The notes under the pieces are model-generated. The model was not told the DNA's origin and made no database searches. It saw nothing but the letters and a program-made list of their open reading frames with translations. DNA of 54,582 nucleotides from assembly GCF_000974445.1 (NCBI RefSeq), contig NZ_BBOJ01000040.1, positions 1-54,582 of the forward strand, in the 5' to 3' direction. Positions within the stretch are counted from its first letter, which is position 1, and every line of letters starts with the position of its first letter. Shown piece after piece: positions 23,787 through 32,481 of this stretch. Made by a program: the position numbers and the translations under genes. This DNA is from Lentzea aerocolonigenes (GTDB lineage Bacteria > Actinomycetota > Actinomycetes > Mycobacteriales > Pseudonocardiaceae).

Positions 23787-24590
23787 ATGGGGACCTTCAA
23801 GAACGCGGACGGGCTCGGTCTCGCCTACCACGGCGAGGCCGACGACCCGTTGATCTGCCTGCCCGGCGGGCCGATGCAGGCGTCGTCCTACCTGGGTGGC
23901 CTGCCGCTCGACAACATCGTGAGGCTCGACCTGCGCGGCACCGGCGACTCGGAGAAGGCCGGCTACTACCGCGTGGACCGTCAGGTCCACGACGTGCAAG
24001 CGTTGCGGCGGCACCTGGGACTCGACCGGATCAGCCTGCTCGGCCACTCGGCGGGAGGCACTCTCGCCGTCCTGTACGCCCTGCGATTTCCGCAGCACGT
24101 CAAGGAACTGGTGCTCGTCGCACCCAGTCCGCGCGTGGTCGGCATCGACGTGAGCGACGACGATCGCCGCGAAGTCGCCCTGCGGCGCAGTGGCGAGCCC
24201 TGGTACGCCGAGGCGATCAAGGGGTTCGAGGAGATCTGGGCGGGCAACGTGACGCCGGAGGCGTTCGCGAAGATCAGCCCGTTCTGGCACGGCCGCTGGG
24301 ACGACGCGGCGCGGGCGCTGGACGACCACCCCCGCAACCACGAGGCCGCCCTCGAGTTCTACGCCGGCGGCGCGTTCGACCCGCAACGGGTCCGCGCGAA
24401 GCTCAAGAACCTCGACGTGCCAACGGTTCTGATCGCGGGCGAGGTCGACGTCGCGTTACCGCCCCGGCGCGCGCAGGAGTTCGCGGACCTGATCCCACGC
24501 GCGCGGCTCGTCGTGCAGCCCGGCGCCGGTCACTTCCCCTGGGTGGACGACCCGGAGGCGTTCGCGGCCGCGGTCCAGCGCATCCCGTAG
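23787..24590 (+). CDS. Alpha/beta hydrolase
   Basis: A 267-residue alpha/beta hydrolase with the oxyanion CLPGGPMQ segment, nucleophile elbow LLGHSAGG (Ser near residue 89), acid on VLIAGEVDVALP, and His in PGAGHFPWVDDP. The GGPG-like N-terminal motif and overall layout recall proline iminopeptidases, but the substrate is unknown. It starts 13 bases after the acyl-CoA operon and may be co-transcribed with it. Its last 61 bases overlap the 3' end of the convergent XRE gene. Confidence 0.88.
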   Translation: MGTFKNADGLGLAYHGEADDPLICLPGGPMQASSYLGGLPLDNIVRLDLRGTGDSEKAGYYRVDRQVHDVQALRRHLGLDRISLLGHSAGGTLAVLYALRFPQHVKELVLVAPSPRVVGIDVSDDDRREVALRRSGEPWYAEAIKGFEEIWAGNVTPEAFAKISPFWHGRWDDAARALDDHPRNHEAALEFYAGGAFDPQRVRAKLKNLDVPTVLIAGEVDVALPPRRAQEFADLIPRARLVVQPGAGHFPWVDDPEAFAAAVQRIP

Positions 24591-25435
24591 AGGCCGGGCC
24601 CGAAGTCCAGCGCGGCGGCGTGCGCGTAACCCCAGGCGTCCACCGGGGCCGGGCGTGCGCCGCCGAACATTTCCGTTCCCGCCGGGCCCGACGCGAATTG
24701 CTCGCAGGAAGCGGGCGGGGACCCGGCCGGGAATTTGATCTCCAGGACGTAGTCGTGCACCCGTTCGGCGAACCGGCGGAAATGCGTGTGCTCGACCGTC
24801 GGGTGTGGATAGATCAATTCGTACTCGATCGCGATCGAGGTGCCGGCGGCCAGTGGTTCGTCGAACAACAGCTCCGCGACGAGGACGCCGTTCGTGCGCT
24901 CGCGGGCGACCCGGCCGACCCGGCAGGACCGCACGGCGGTCAGCGCGGGCTGCGCCGATCCCGTTTCCTGGCACAGGATCCAGCGGTCCACATTGGCCGT
25001 CCTCGCCTGCATGACCTGGCGTGACCGGACGCCGCGCACACCGCCGCAGGGCGCGACGTCGACCCGGTCGTGCTGCGCGGTCAGCACCAGCCCCGAGCTG
25101 TCCCACTGCGCCCGTGCCGACAGCTCCCGCCTGCGGGAACGCCCGCGCGGCCGTGGTGGGCCGAGAAGCCGGGACAGGGCGTTCTCCTGGAGCCCGAGCA
25201 CGTCCTCGAGGTGGGCGAGCGCCCTCATCGACTCCGGTCGCTCGGGTCTGCGCCTGCCCGACTGCCAGTAGCTCAGCGCCGTCACGCTGATCGGCGCGCC
25301 GCGCATCCGCAACCGGTGCTGCAGCCGTTCCAGGCTGAGACCTCTCAGCTGGATCGCGACCCGCAACGCGTCCGCGAACGGACCCGTCACCAACAGGTCG
25401 GCGAGCTCCTCGCGGGGTGGGTAAATCGTGAGCAT
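24530..25435 (-). CDS. XRE-like helix-turn-helix protein with C-terminal domain of unknown function
   Basis: A 301-residue protein. Residues about 18-90 form a helix-turn-helix domain (LRGLSLERLQHRLRMRGAPI, ISVTALSYWQSGRRRPER). The rest is a beta-rich domain with few motifs (VHDYVLEIKFPAG; ASGPAGTEMFGG). This architecture occurs in many actinomycete regulators of unknown target. ATG 25435 is preferred over GTG 25438 because a GGAGG lies four bases upstream. The ribosome site falls in a CTCCG/CGGAG inverted repeat (25441-25455). It converges on and overlaps the alpha/beta hydrolase gene; a divergent gap of 179 bases separates it from the subtilases. Confidence 0.7.
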   Translation of the reverse strand: MLTIYPPREELADLLVTGPFADALRVAIQLRGLSLERLQHRLRMRGAPISVTALSYWQSGRRRPERPESMRALAHLEDVLGLQENALSRLLGPPRPRGRSRRRELSARAQWDSSGLVLTAQHDRVDVAPCGGVRGVRSRQVMQARTANVDRWILCQETGSAQPALTAVRSCRVGRVARERTNGVLVAELLFDEPLAAGTSIAIEYELIYPHPTVEHTHFRRFAERVHDYVLEIKFPAGSPPASCEQFASGPAGTEMFGGARPAPVDAWGYAHAAALDFGPGLYGMRWTAAANASGSSTQGK

Positions 25436-25440
25436 CACGC

Positions 25441-25455
25441 CTCCGTTTCACGGAG
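25441..25455. promoter_or_regulatory. Inverted repeat covering the ribosome site of the XRE-like gene
   Basis: CTCCG-TTTCA-CGGAG. In the minus-strand transcript the hairpin's 3' arm is part of the GGAGG ribosome site. It could be an operator for self-repression or a translational block. Confidence 0.35.
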
Positions 25456-25614
25456 TCAAGATCGGAAGGCTATCGGCAGCAAAGGGAAGGCGGTACAGCC
25501 GATCGGCGGTTTTGCGCCGGTTCGAAACCCGGAAAGTTCAGATCTCGGGCCTATTACGCCGCCAATAGTCCCCTTCGGGTTCCTGAGCATCCCTGCGACG
25601 AACAGGACAACACA

Positions 25615-26778
25615 ATGCGCAAGACAGCAATCCTGCTGGGCTCGGCGGTCATGGTCGCCGCCTTCGCGGCACCCGCTTCCGCCGCCGTGGGCGAGATCCG
25701 CACCTTCGAGGGCGCGAACAACATCCCCGGCAGCTTCGTCGTGAAGCTGAAGGACGACCGGATCACCGCGAGTGCCGCGACTCTCGGTGCCCGGTTCGGC
25801 GGCCAGATCGGGTACGTCTACGACACCGTGTTCAAGGGCTTCTCGGTCAAGATGTCCGACGCCCAGGCCCGCAGACTCGCGGCCGATCCGTCCGTCGAGT
25901 ACGTGGAACGCGACCAGGTCCTCAGCATCCAGGCCACGCAGACGAACCCGCCGTCGTGGGGTCTGGACCGGATCGACCAGCGCAACCTGCCGCTCGACCA
26001 GCGCTACACCTACAACACCACCGGTTCCGGCGTGAACGCCTACGTCATCGACACCGGTGTCCGCATCAGCCACCAGACGTTCGGCGGCCGCGCCAAGAAC
26101 GGCTACGACTTCGTCGACAACGACGCCGTCGCGCAGGACGGCAACGGGCACGGCACGCACGTCGCCGGCACCATCGCCGGTTCCCAGTACGGCGTGGCGA
26201 AGGCGGCGAACATCATCGCCGTGCGCGTGCTGAACAACCAGGGCTCCGGCACGCTCGCCGGTGTCAACGCGGGCATCAACTGGGTGGCCGCGAACCACGT
26301 CAAGCCCGCGGTGGCGAACATGTCGCTCGGCGGCAGCGCGAACTCCTCGCTCGACAGCGCCGTCGCCGGTGCGATCACGCGTGGTGTCACGTTCGCGGTG
26401 GCGGCGGGCAACTCCAACGCCAACGCCAACACCTTCTCCCCGGCCCGCGTGGCGACCGCGATCACCGTGGGGTCGACCGACCGCACCGACGCGCGTTCCT
26501 CGTTCTCCAACTTCGGCGCCGTCGTCGACGTCTTCGCGCCCGGCCGTGACATCACGTCGGCGTGGAACACCAGTGACACCGCCACGAACACCATCTCCGG
26601 CACCTCGATGGCGACGCCGCACGTCGCCGGCGTGGTGGCTCGGTACCTGCAGGGCAACTTCAACGTGACGCCCGCGCAGGTGGAGTCCGCGATCAAGTCC
26701 AACGCCACCAACGGCAAGGTGACCAACCCCGGCGCCGGCACGACGACCAGGCTCCTGTACTGGCCGCCGACCAGCTGA
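25615..26778 (+). CDS. Secreted S8 family serine peptidase (subtilase), copy 1
   Basis: A 387-residue pre-pro-enzyme: a signal peptide (residues about 1-24, ending ASA-A), an I9-type inhibitor propeptide (SFVVKLKDD to VEYVERDQ), and a proteinase K-like catalytic domain. Catalytic residues: Asp in YVIDTGVRI, His in NGHGTHVAG, oxyanion Asn in AVAAGNSN, and Ser in SGTSMATPHVAG. It is expected to be exported and self-processed. No C-terminal P or repeat domain is present. A terminator hairpin follows at 26798. The first of three tandem paralogues. Confidence 0.95.
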   Translation: MRKTAILLGSAVMVAAFAAPASAAVGEIRTFEGANNIPGSFVVKLKDDRITASAATLGARFGGQIGYVYDTVFKGFSVKMSDAQARRLAADPSVEYVERDQVLSIQATQTNPPSWGLDRIDQRNLPLDQRYTYNTTGSGVNAYVIDTGVRISHQTFGGRAKNGYDFVDNDAVAQDGNGHGTHVAGTIAGSQYGVAKAANIIAVRVLNNQGSGTLAGVNAGINWVAANHVKPAVANMSLGGSANSSLDSAVAGAITRGVTFAVAAGNSNANANTFSPARVATAITVGSTDRTDARSSFSNFGAVVDVFAPGRDITSAWNTSDTATNTISGTSMATPHVAGVVARYLQGNFNVTPAQVESAIKSNATNGKVTNPGAGTTTRLLYWPPTS

Positions 26779-26797
26779 TCGGCATCATCGATGTGCG

Positions 26798-26828
26798 GCC
26801 CCGGCTCCTGCGAGCCGGGGCTGTTTTC
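26798..26828 (+). terminator. Intrinsic terminator after subtilase copy 1
   Basis: A 10-bp perfect GC stem (26798-26807 with 26812-26821), CTGC loop, then TGTTTTCCC. It lies between copies 1 and 2, so copy 2 is likely to have its own promoter or depend on readthrough. Confidence 0.8.
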
Positions 26829-26852
26829 CCTGCGAAGAAAGGAAATCCGCAC

Positions 26853-27926
26853 GTGAGAGCCCTGCTGGCAGTCGCCGCCCTGGCGGCAGCGGTCGTGGTC
26901 GCCCCGGCGTCCGCGGCCACGTCCTCGTACATCGTGGTGATGAAGGACGGCGCGGTGTCGTCGTTCAGCGGTGCCGTGGAGCACCGGTACACCAGTGTTG
27001 TCAACGGTTTCAGCGCGCGGCTGACCGCCGCACAGCTGCGTGCGCTGAAAGCCGACCCGAACGTGTCCCGTGTGGAACGGGACGGGATCGTGCACGCGAA
27101 CAGCACGCAGCTCGACCCGCCGTGGGGGCTGGACCGGATCGACCAGCGCGCGTTGCCGTTGGACAAGAAGTACTCCTACACGAGCACCGGTCTCGGCGTG
27201 AACATCTACGTGCTCGACACAGGCATCCGCGTGACGCACACGGACTTCGGCGGTCGCGCCAAGAACGGCTGGGACTTCGTCGACAACGACGCGGTCGCGC
27301 AGGACGGCAACGGCCACGGCACGCACGTCGCCGGCATCGCCGCGGGCACGAAGTACGGCGCCGCCAAGCGTGCCACCGTGTGGGCCGTCAAGGTGCTCGG
27401 CGACAGCGGCAGCGGCACGATCTCCGGTGTGATCGCGGGCATCGACTGGGTGACGAAGAACGCCGTGAAGCCCGCGGTGGCGAACATGTCGCTGGGCGGC
27501 AGCGCTTCCGCGACGCTGGACGACGCGGTGCGGCGTTCGATCGCGTCCGGCGTCTCGTACACGCTCGCGGCCGGTGGCAGCAACACCGACCCGAAGAACA
27601 CTTCTCCGCAACGGGTCGCGGAGGCGATCTGCGTGGGTGCGTTGGCGCAGAACGACACGAAGTCGTCCTCGTCGAACTACGGCCCGCTGGTGGACATCTG
27701 GGCCGCGGGCGTCAGCGTTCCGTCCGCGTGGAACACCAACGACACGGCGACCAACACGCTGAGCGGTTCCTCGATGGCCGCACCGCACGCGGCCGGAGTC
27801 GCCGCGCGGTACCTGGAGTTCAACCGTGCGGCCACTCCCGCACAGGTCGAGCGCGCACTGGTTACCACGGGCACACCGGGCACGCCACCCGTCACTCGTA
27901 TCCTTTACTGGCCGCCATCCCTGTGA
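26853..27926 (+). CDS. Secreted S8 family peptidase, copy 2, lacking the oxyanion Asn
   Basis: A 357-residue paralogue: signal peptide (ending about AASA-A), short propeptide (SYIVVMKDG to VSRVERDG), and catalytic domain. Asp (YVLDTGIRV), His (NGHGTHVAG) and Ser (SGSSMAAPHAAG) are present. However, the AAGN motif reads AAGGSN, so the oxyanion-hole Asn is replaced by Gly. GTG 26853 is chosen from an AAGAAAGGAAA site with about eight bases spacing and the signal peptide that follows. Activity is expected to be reduced, or the neighbouring Asn may compensate. More diverged from copies 1 and 3 than those are from each other. Confidence 0.92.
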   Translation: MRALLAVAALAAAVVVAPASAATSSYIVVMKDGAVSSFSGAVEHRYTSVVNGFSARLTAAQLRALKADPNVSRVERDGIVHANSTQLDPPWGLDRIDQRALPLDKKYSYTSTGLGVNIYVLDTGIRVTHTDFGGRAKNGWDFVDNDAVAQDGNGHGTHVAGIAAGTKYGAAKRATVWAVKVLGDSGSGTISGVIAGIDWVTKNAVKPAVANMSLGGSASATLDDAVRRSIASGVSYTLAAGGSNTDPKNTSPQRVAEAICVGALAQNDTKSSSSNYGPLVDIWAAGVSVPSAWNTNDTATNTLSGSSMAAPHAAGVAARYLEFNRAATPAQVERALVTTGTPGTPPVTRILYWPPSL

Positions 27927-28045
27927 AAGGTGAATTCTCAGGTGAGGCAAGAGCGTCTTAATCTTTAGGACACCCTTGGCAGGGACCGGATCGATCCATA
28001 ACGTCGAAAGTGCTTCGTTCCCCTGCAAAGAACGGAATGCACACC

Positions 28046-29215
28046 ATGACGCGAAAGATCCGGTTCCTGGCCGGTGCCGGCGCGGCGACCCTCGCCATGT
28101 CGGTCCTGATGATCCCCAACGCGTACGCGGCCGAGGGCGAGGTCCTGTCCCTCAACGCCCCGGAGAAGATCGCCGGCAGCTTCATCGTGAAGCTGAAGGA
28201 GGGCAAGGCGAACTCCCACTCCCTGGCTTCGCGGTTCGGCGCGACGATCGAGCGGGAGTACAGCACCTTCGGCGGCTTCAACGTGAAGCTCACGGAGAAG
28301 CAGGCCAAGCGACTGGCCGCGGACCCGTCCGTCGAGTTCGTCGAGGCCGACCAGGTCGTGCACGTACAGGCCACGCAGACGAACCCGCCTTCGTGGGGTC
28401 TCGACCGCATCGACCAGCGCAACCTGCCGCTGGACCAGAAGTACAGCTACACCTCGACCGGAGCGGGCGTCACGGCGTACGTCATCGACACCGGTGTGCG
28501 GATCAGCCACTCCACGTTCGGTGGTCGCGCTTCCAACGGACGTGACTTCGTGGACAACGACAACGTCGCCCAGGACGGCAACGGCCACGGCACGCACGTC
28601 GCGGGCACCATCGCGGGCTCGCAGTACGGCGTCGCGAAGGCCGCCAAGATCGTCGCCGTCCGCGTGCTCGACAACAACGGCTCCGGCACCCTCGCCGGTG
28701 TCGCGGCGGGCATCGACTGGGTCGGCGCGAACGCGGTCAAGCCGGCCGTCGCGAACATGTCGCTCGGCGGCAGCTCCAACGCCACGCTCGACACGGCCAC
28801 GAGGAACGCCATCGCCAAGGGCGTGACCTTCGCGGTCGCGGCCGGCAACTCCAACGCCAACGCGTCCGGCTTCTCGCCGGCCCGCGTGGCCGAGGCGATC
28901 ACGGTGGGCGCCACGACGAACACCGACGCCCGCGCGTCCTACTCGAACTACGGCTCGATCCTGGACATCTTCGCGCCGGGCAGCAACATCACGTCGGCGT
29001 GGAACACCTCCGACAGCGCCACCAACACCATCTCGGGCACGTCGATGGCGACCCCGCACGTGGCCGGTGCCGCGGCGAGGTACCTGTCGACCAACAAGAC
29101 GGCCACGCCGGCTCAGGTCGCCTCGTACCTGATCGGGCAGTCGACGCCGTCGAAGGTGACGTCGCCGGGCACGGGCTCGCCGAACCGCCTGCTGTACCTC
29201 GCGCCGACCGCGTGA
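28046..29215 (+). CDS. Secreted S8 family serine peptidase, copy 3
   Basis: A 389-residue pre-pro-subtilase close to copy 1; both share the propeptide-catalytic junction (ATQTNPPSWGLDRIDQRNLP). Signal peptide about residues 1-27, I9 propeptide (SFIVKLKEG to VEFVEADQ), then catalytic Asp (YVIDTGVRI), His (NGHGTHVAG), Asn (AVAAGNSN) and Ser (SGTSMATPHVAG), all intact. ATG 28046 is preferred over ATG 28037 because AACGGA at 28031-28036 gives a usable spacer only for 28046. Ends before a long nested palindrome that probably stops transcription. Confidence 0.95.
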   Translation: MTRKIRFLAGAGAATLAMSVLMIPNAYAAEGEVLSLNAPEKIAGSFIVKLKEGKANSHSLASRFGATIEREYSTFGGFNVKLTEKQAKRLAADPSVEFVEADQVVHVQATQTNPPSWGLDRIDQRNLPLDQKYSYTSTGAGVTAYVIDTGVRISHSTFGGRASNGRDFVDNDNVAQDGNGHGTHVAGTIAGSQYGVAKAAKIVAVRVLDNNGSGTLAGVAAGIDWVGANAVKPAVANMSLGGSSNATLDTATRNAIAKGVTFAVAAGNSNANASGFSPARVAEAITVGATTNTDARASYSNYGSILDIFAPGSNITSAWNTSDSATNTISGTSMATPHVAGAAARYLSTNKTATPAQVASYLIGQSTPSKVTSPGTGSPNRLLYLAPTA

Positions 29216-29226
29216 GCTAGCCAGTC

Positions 29227-29275
29227 GATGAAGGGCGCCTTCATCCACCTCAAGTGGATGAAGGCGCCCTTCATC
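29227..29275. terminator. Long nested palindrome, probable bidirectional terminator
   Basis: A perfect 21-bp inverted repeat (29227-29247 with 29255-29275), 7-base spacer. Each arm is itself palindromic (GATGAAGG-3 bases-CCTTCATC), so it can fold as one long or two short hairpins. It lies between convergent stops (29215 and 29282). There is no long T tract, so a terminator role is inferred from position. Confidence 0.7.
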
Positions 29276-29281
29276 GCGTTG

Positions 29282-29569
29282 TCAGAGGACCTGTTCGGCG
29301 ACTGAGAGTGCCACGAGGTAGAGGGCGACCATCAGTGCGGCGCCGATCCACGGGAAGTAGGCGCGAGGCTCCCGCAGCGCCCGGAACCACGTCGCGAACG
29401 TCGCCGACAGCCCGATGACCACCGTGCCGACCGTCGCCATCATGAACGGCGCGTAGCACGTGCCGGTGCACGCGTTGACGGGCGTGAAGCCGAGTACGCC
29501 CAGGAACAGCACTCCGACGGCCACCACGAACATCACGAACATGCCGAAGACGGCCACCGGGATCCGCAT
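29282..29569 (-). CDS. Small membrane protein of unknown function
   Basis: A 95-residue protein with three hydrophobic helices (residues about 4-28, 40-62, 72-92) and a CTGTC Cys pair between helices 1 and 2, facing outward if the N-terminus is inside. Compositionally like other short actinobacterial membrane proteins; no family recognised. ATG 29569 is the first start. It converges on subtilase copy 3 across the nested palindrome. Confidence 0.65.
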   Translation of the reverse strand: MRIPVAVFGMFVMFVVAVGVLFLGVLGFTPVNACTGTCYAPFMMATVGTVVIGLSATFATWFRALREPRAYFPWIGAALMVALYLVALSVAEQVL

Positions 29570-29665
29570 GCCCGAACGCTAGCGAAAAGCCCTGCGTGAA
29601 ATTCTGTCGGTGCCTCCAGCTAGCCTTGACGGCAAAGCTGACTTCGTCTACAAGGAGCCACCACC

Positions 29666-31438
29666 GTGTTGCGCACGCACGAGGCCGGATCACTCCGGGC
29701 CGAGCACGCCGGGCAGTCCGTCACCCTCACCGGGTGGGTCGCTCGCCGGCGTGATCACGGCGGTGTCATCTTCATCGACCTGCGCGACGCGTCCGGTGTG
29801 GCCCAGGTCGTCTTCCGCGAGGGCGAGATGGCCGAGCGCGCGCACCGCCTGCGCAGCGAGTACGTCATCAAGGTCACCGGCGACGTGAGCAAGCGTCCCG
29901 AGGGCAGCGAGAACCCCGACCTCGCCACCGGCGCCATCGAGGTCTACGTGAGCGACCTCGAGGTCCTCAACGAGGCCGCGCCGCTGCCGTTCCAGGTCGA
30001 GGCCGAGGGCGAGATCGGCGAGGAGGCCCGCCTCAAGCACCGCTACCTCGACCTGCGCCGCTCCGGCCCGGCCAAGGCCATCCGCCTGCGCAGCGAGGTC
30101 AGCCGGATCGCGCGCGAGGTTCTCCACGGTGAGAAGTTCGTCGAGGTCGAGACGCCGACGCTGACCCGCTCCACCCCTGAGGGCGCGCGTGACTTCCTGG
30201 TGCCGGCGCGGCTGCGTCCCGGCTCCTGGTACGCGCTGCCGCAGTCGCCGCAGCTGTTCAAGCAGCTGCTGATGGTCGGTGGCCTGGAGCGCTACTACCA
30301 GATCGCGCGCTGCTACCGGGACGAGGACTTCCGCGCGGACCGCCAGCCGGAGTTCACCCAGCTCGACATCGAGATGAGCTTCGTCGAGCAGGACGACGTC
30401 ATCGCGCTGACCGAGAAGCTGCTCGCCGCCATCTGGAAGGAGACGAAGGACGTCGAGCTGCCGCTGCCGTTCCGCCGCATCTCCTACGCCGAGGCGATGG
30501 CGAAGTACGGCTCGGACAAGCCCGACCTGCGCTTCGACGTCGAGCTCACCGAGCTGACCGAGTACTTCAAGGACACGACGTTCCGCGTGTTCCAGGCGCC
30601 GTACGTCGGTGCCGTGGTCATGCCGGGTGGTGCCTCCCAGCCGCGCCGCACGCTCGACGGCTGGCAGGAGTTCGCCAAGCAGCGCGGCCACAAGGGCCTC
30701 GCGTACGTGCTGGTCCAGGAGGACGGCACGCTCGGCGGCCCGGTCGCCAAGAACCTCACCGACGCCGAGCGCGACGGCCTGGCCAAGGCGGTCGGCGCCA
30801 ACCCCGGCGACTGCATCTTCTTCGCCGCGGGCGAGGCCCGTGACGCGCGCGCCCTGCTGGGTGCGGCCCGCGTCGAGATCGCGCACCGCGTCGGCCTGGT
30901 CGACGAGAACGCGTGGGCGTTCGCGTGGGTCGTCGACTTCCCGATGTTCGAGGCCGTCGACAAGCTCGAGGCCGGTGACGTCGCGGTCGGTGGCGGCAAG
31001 TGGACCGCGCTGCACCACGCGTTCACCTCGCCGACGCCGGAGTGGATCGACAACTTCGAGACCGACCCCGGCAACGCGCTGGCCTACGCCTACGACGTGA
31101 TCCTCAACGGCAACGAGCTCGGCGGTGGCTCCATCCGTATCCACCGCGCGGACGTGCAGCAGCGCGCGTTCAACGTCATGGGCATCGGTGCCGAGGAGGC
31201 GCAGGAGAAGTTCGGCTTCCTGCTCGACGCGTTCAAGTTCGGCGCCCCGCCCCACGGCGGCATCGCGCTCGGCTGGGACCGCCTGTGCATGCTGCTCGCG
31301 GGCGTCGACTCGATCCGCGAGGTCATCGCGTTCCCGAAGAGCGGCGGAGGCTACGACCCGCTGACCGCGGCCCCGGCGCCGATCACCGCCCTGCAGCGCA
31401 AGGAAGCCGGCGTCGACGCCAAGCCCGACCAGAAGTAA
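29666..31438 (+). CDS. aspS: Aspartyl-tRNA synthetase
   Basis: A 590-residue class IIb synthetase of bacterial type. Visible parts: N-terminal OB-fold anticodon domain (VTLTGWVARRRDHGGVIFIDLRD, shown in part as GWVARRRDHGGVIFIDLRD), motif 1 region (FVEVETPTLTRSTPEGARDF), motif 2 (RYYQIARCYRDEDFRADRQPEFTQLD), the bacterial GAD insertion (residues about 300-420), and motif 3 (GGIALGWDRL). It charges tRNA-Asp; in genomes using the GatCAB route it may also misacylate tRNA-Asn, which cannot be judged here. GTG 29666 has AAGGAG at 29652-29656. The DUF389 gene follows with a 1-base overlap. Confidence 0.96.
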   Translation: MLRTHEAGSLRAEHAGQSVTLTGWVARRRDHGGVIFIDLRDASGVAQVVFREGEMAERAHRLRSEYVIKVTGDVSKRPEGSENPDLATGAIEVYVSDLEVLNEAAPLPFQVEAEGEIGEEARLKHRYLDLRRSGPAKAIRLRSEVSRIAREVLHGEKFVEVETPTLTRSTPEGARDFLVPARLRPGSWYALPQSPQLFKQLLMVGGLERYYQIARCYRDEDFRADRQPEFTQLDIEMSFVEQDDVIALTEKLLAAIWKETKDVELPLPFRRISYAEAMAKYGSDKPDLRFDVELTELTEYFKDTTFRVFQAPYVGAVVMPGGASQPRRTLDGWQEFAKQRGHKGLAYVLVQEDGTLGGPVAKNLTDAERDGLAKAVGANPGDCIFFAAGEARDARALLGAARVEIAHRVGLVDENAWAFAWVVDFPMFEAVDKLEAGDVAVGGGKWTALHHAFTSPTPEWIDNFETDPGNALAYAYDVILNGNELGGGSIRIHRADVQQRAFNVMGIGAEEAQEKFGFLLDAFKFGAPPHGGIALGWDRLCMLLAGVDSIREVIAFPKSGGGYDPLTAAPAPITALQRKEAGVDAKPDQK

Positions 31439-32379
31439 TGCTCAGGCTGCGGGTGGTCTGCCCGGCGGGGGAGTCCGAGGCCGCCCAGAAGATCCTCCGC
31501 GACCACGCAGGGGCCACCCACCTGGTGGTCCTGCGTGGCGCGGCGGTCGACCCCGAGGGCGACCTCATCACCGCCGACGTGGCGCGTGAGGCCGTCGACG
31601 AGATCGTCGTCGCGCTCTGCGACCTCTCCATCGACCACACCGGCGGCGTGACGATCGAAACGATCGACACGTCGCTGTCCGACGCCGCCGACCGCGCCGA
31701 GGAGAACGCGCCGGGCGAGGGCTCGGACGTGATCGTGTGGGAGGAGCTGATCTCGAAGTCGGGCGAGGAGTCCCGGCCGAGCGTCACCTTCCAGGCCTTC
31801 CTCACCATCGCGTGCCTGCTCGCGGCGGTGGGCGTCGCGACGAACTCGCCGGTGACGATCGTCGGCGCGATGGTCGTCGGGCCGGAGTTCGGCCCGCTCG
31901 CCGCCATCGCGGTGGGGCTCGTCGCGAAGCGGTGGGACCTGGTCAGACGGGCATCGATCGCGCTCGGCGTCGGGTTCCCGCTGGCCATGGTGATCACGTC
32001 CGTGCTGACCTGGCTCGGCGAGCTCGGCGGACTGTTCGACAAGACCGCGTTGATCAACGGGCACCAGGTCGACTTCGTCTACCAGTTCGGGCCGTTCTCG
32101 CTGATCGTCGCGTTGCTGGCGGGCGCGGCGGGCATGCTGTCGATGACGTCGGCGAAGTCCGCGGCACTGGTCGGTGTGTTCATCTCGGTCACCACGGTTC
32201 CGGCCGCCGGCTACGCCGCGCTGGCCGCAGTTCTCGGAGTGTGGGACAGAGTTGGCCCCGCCGTTGCCCAGTTGGGCATCAACTTGATCGGTATTGTCGC
32301 CGCCGCCGCGCTCGTTCTGTTGATCCGCAGGCGCCGGGCAACGGATGGTGTTTCCACACGTCCACTGTCCAAGGGGTGA
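31438..32379 (+). CDS. DUF389 family membrane protein
   Basis: A 313-residue protein: an N-terminal soluble domain (LRLRVVCPAGESEAAQKIL), a linker, then about six helices with the DUF389 core (TIVGAMVVGPEFGPLAAIAVGL, shown in part). The family is widespread and of unknown function. ATG 31438 shares its A with the aspS stop (TAATG), so translation is coupled to aspS. A basic C-terminal tail follows the last helix. Confidence 0.88.
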   Translation: MLRLRVVCPAGESEAAQKILRDHAGATHLVVLRGAAVDPEGDLITADVAREAVDEIVVALCDLSIDHTGGVTIETIDTSLSDAADRAEENAPGEGSDVIVWEELISKSGEESRPSVTFQAFLTIACLLAAVGVATNSPVTIVGAMVVGPEFGPLAAIAVGLVAKRWDLVRRASIALGVGFPLAMVITSVLTWLGELGGLFDKTALINGHQVDFVYQFGPFSLIVALLAGAAGMLSMTSAKSAALVGVFISVTTVPAAGYAALAAVLGVWDRVGPAVAQLGINLIGIVAAAALVLLIRRRRATDGVSTRPLSKG

Positions 32380-32481
32380 TCCGGAAACCGCGCGAGCCGT
32401 TATCAACGAGTGGTGGTAGTCGCAGCCTGGCCGCATTAGCGTCGGTCCGGCTCGAGGACATGGGGAGTAGGGTCGGAGGGG

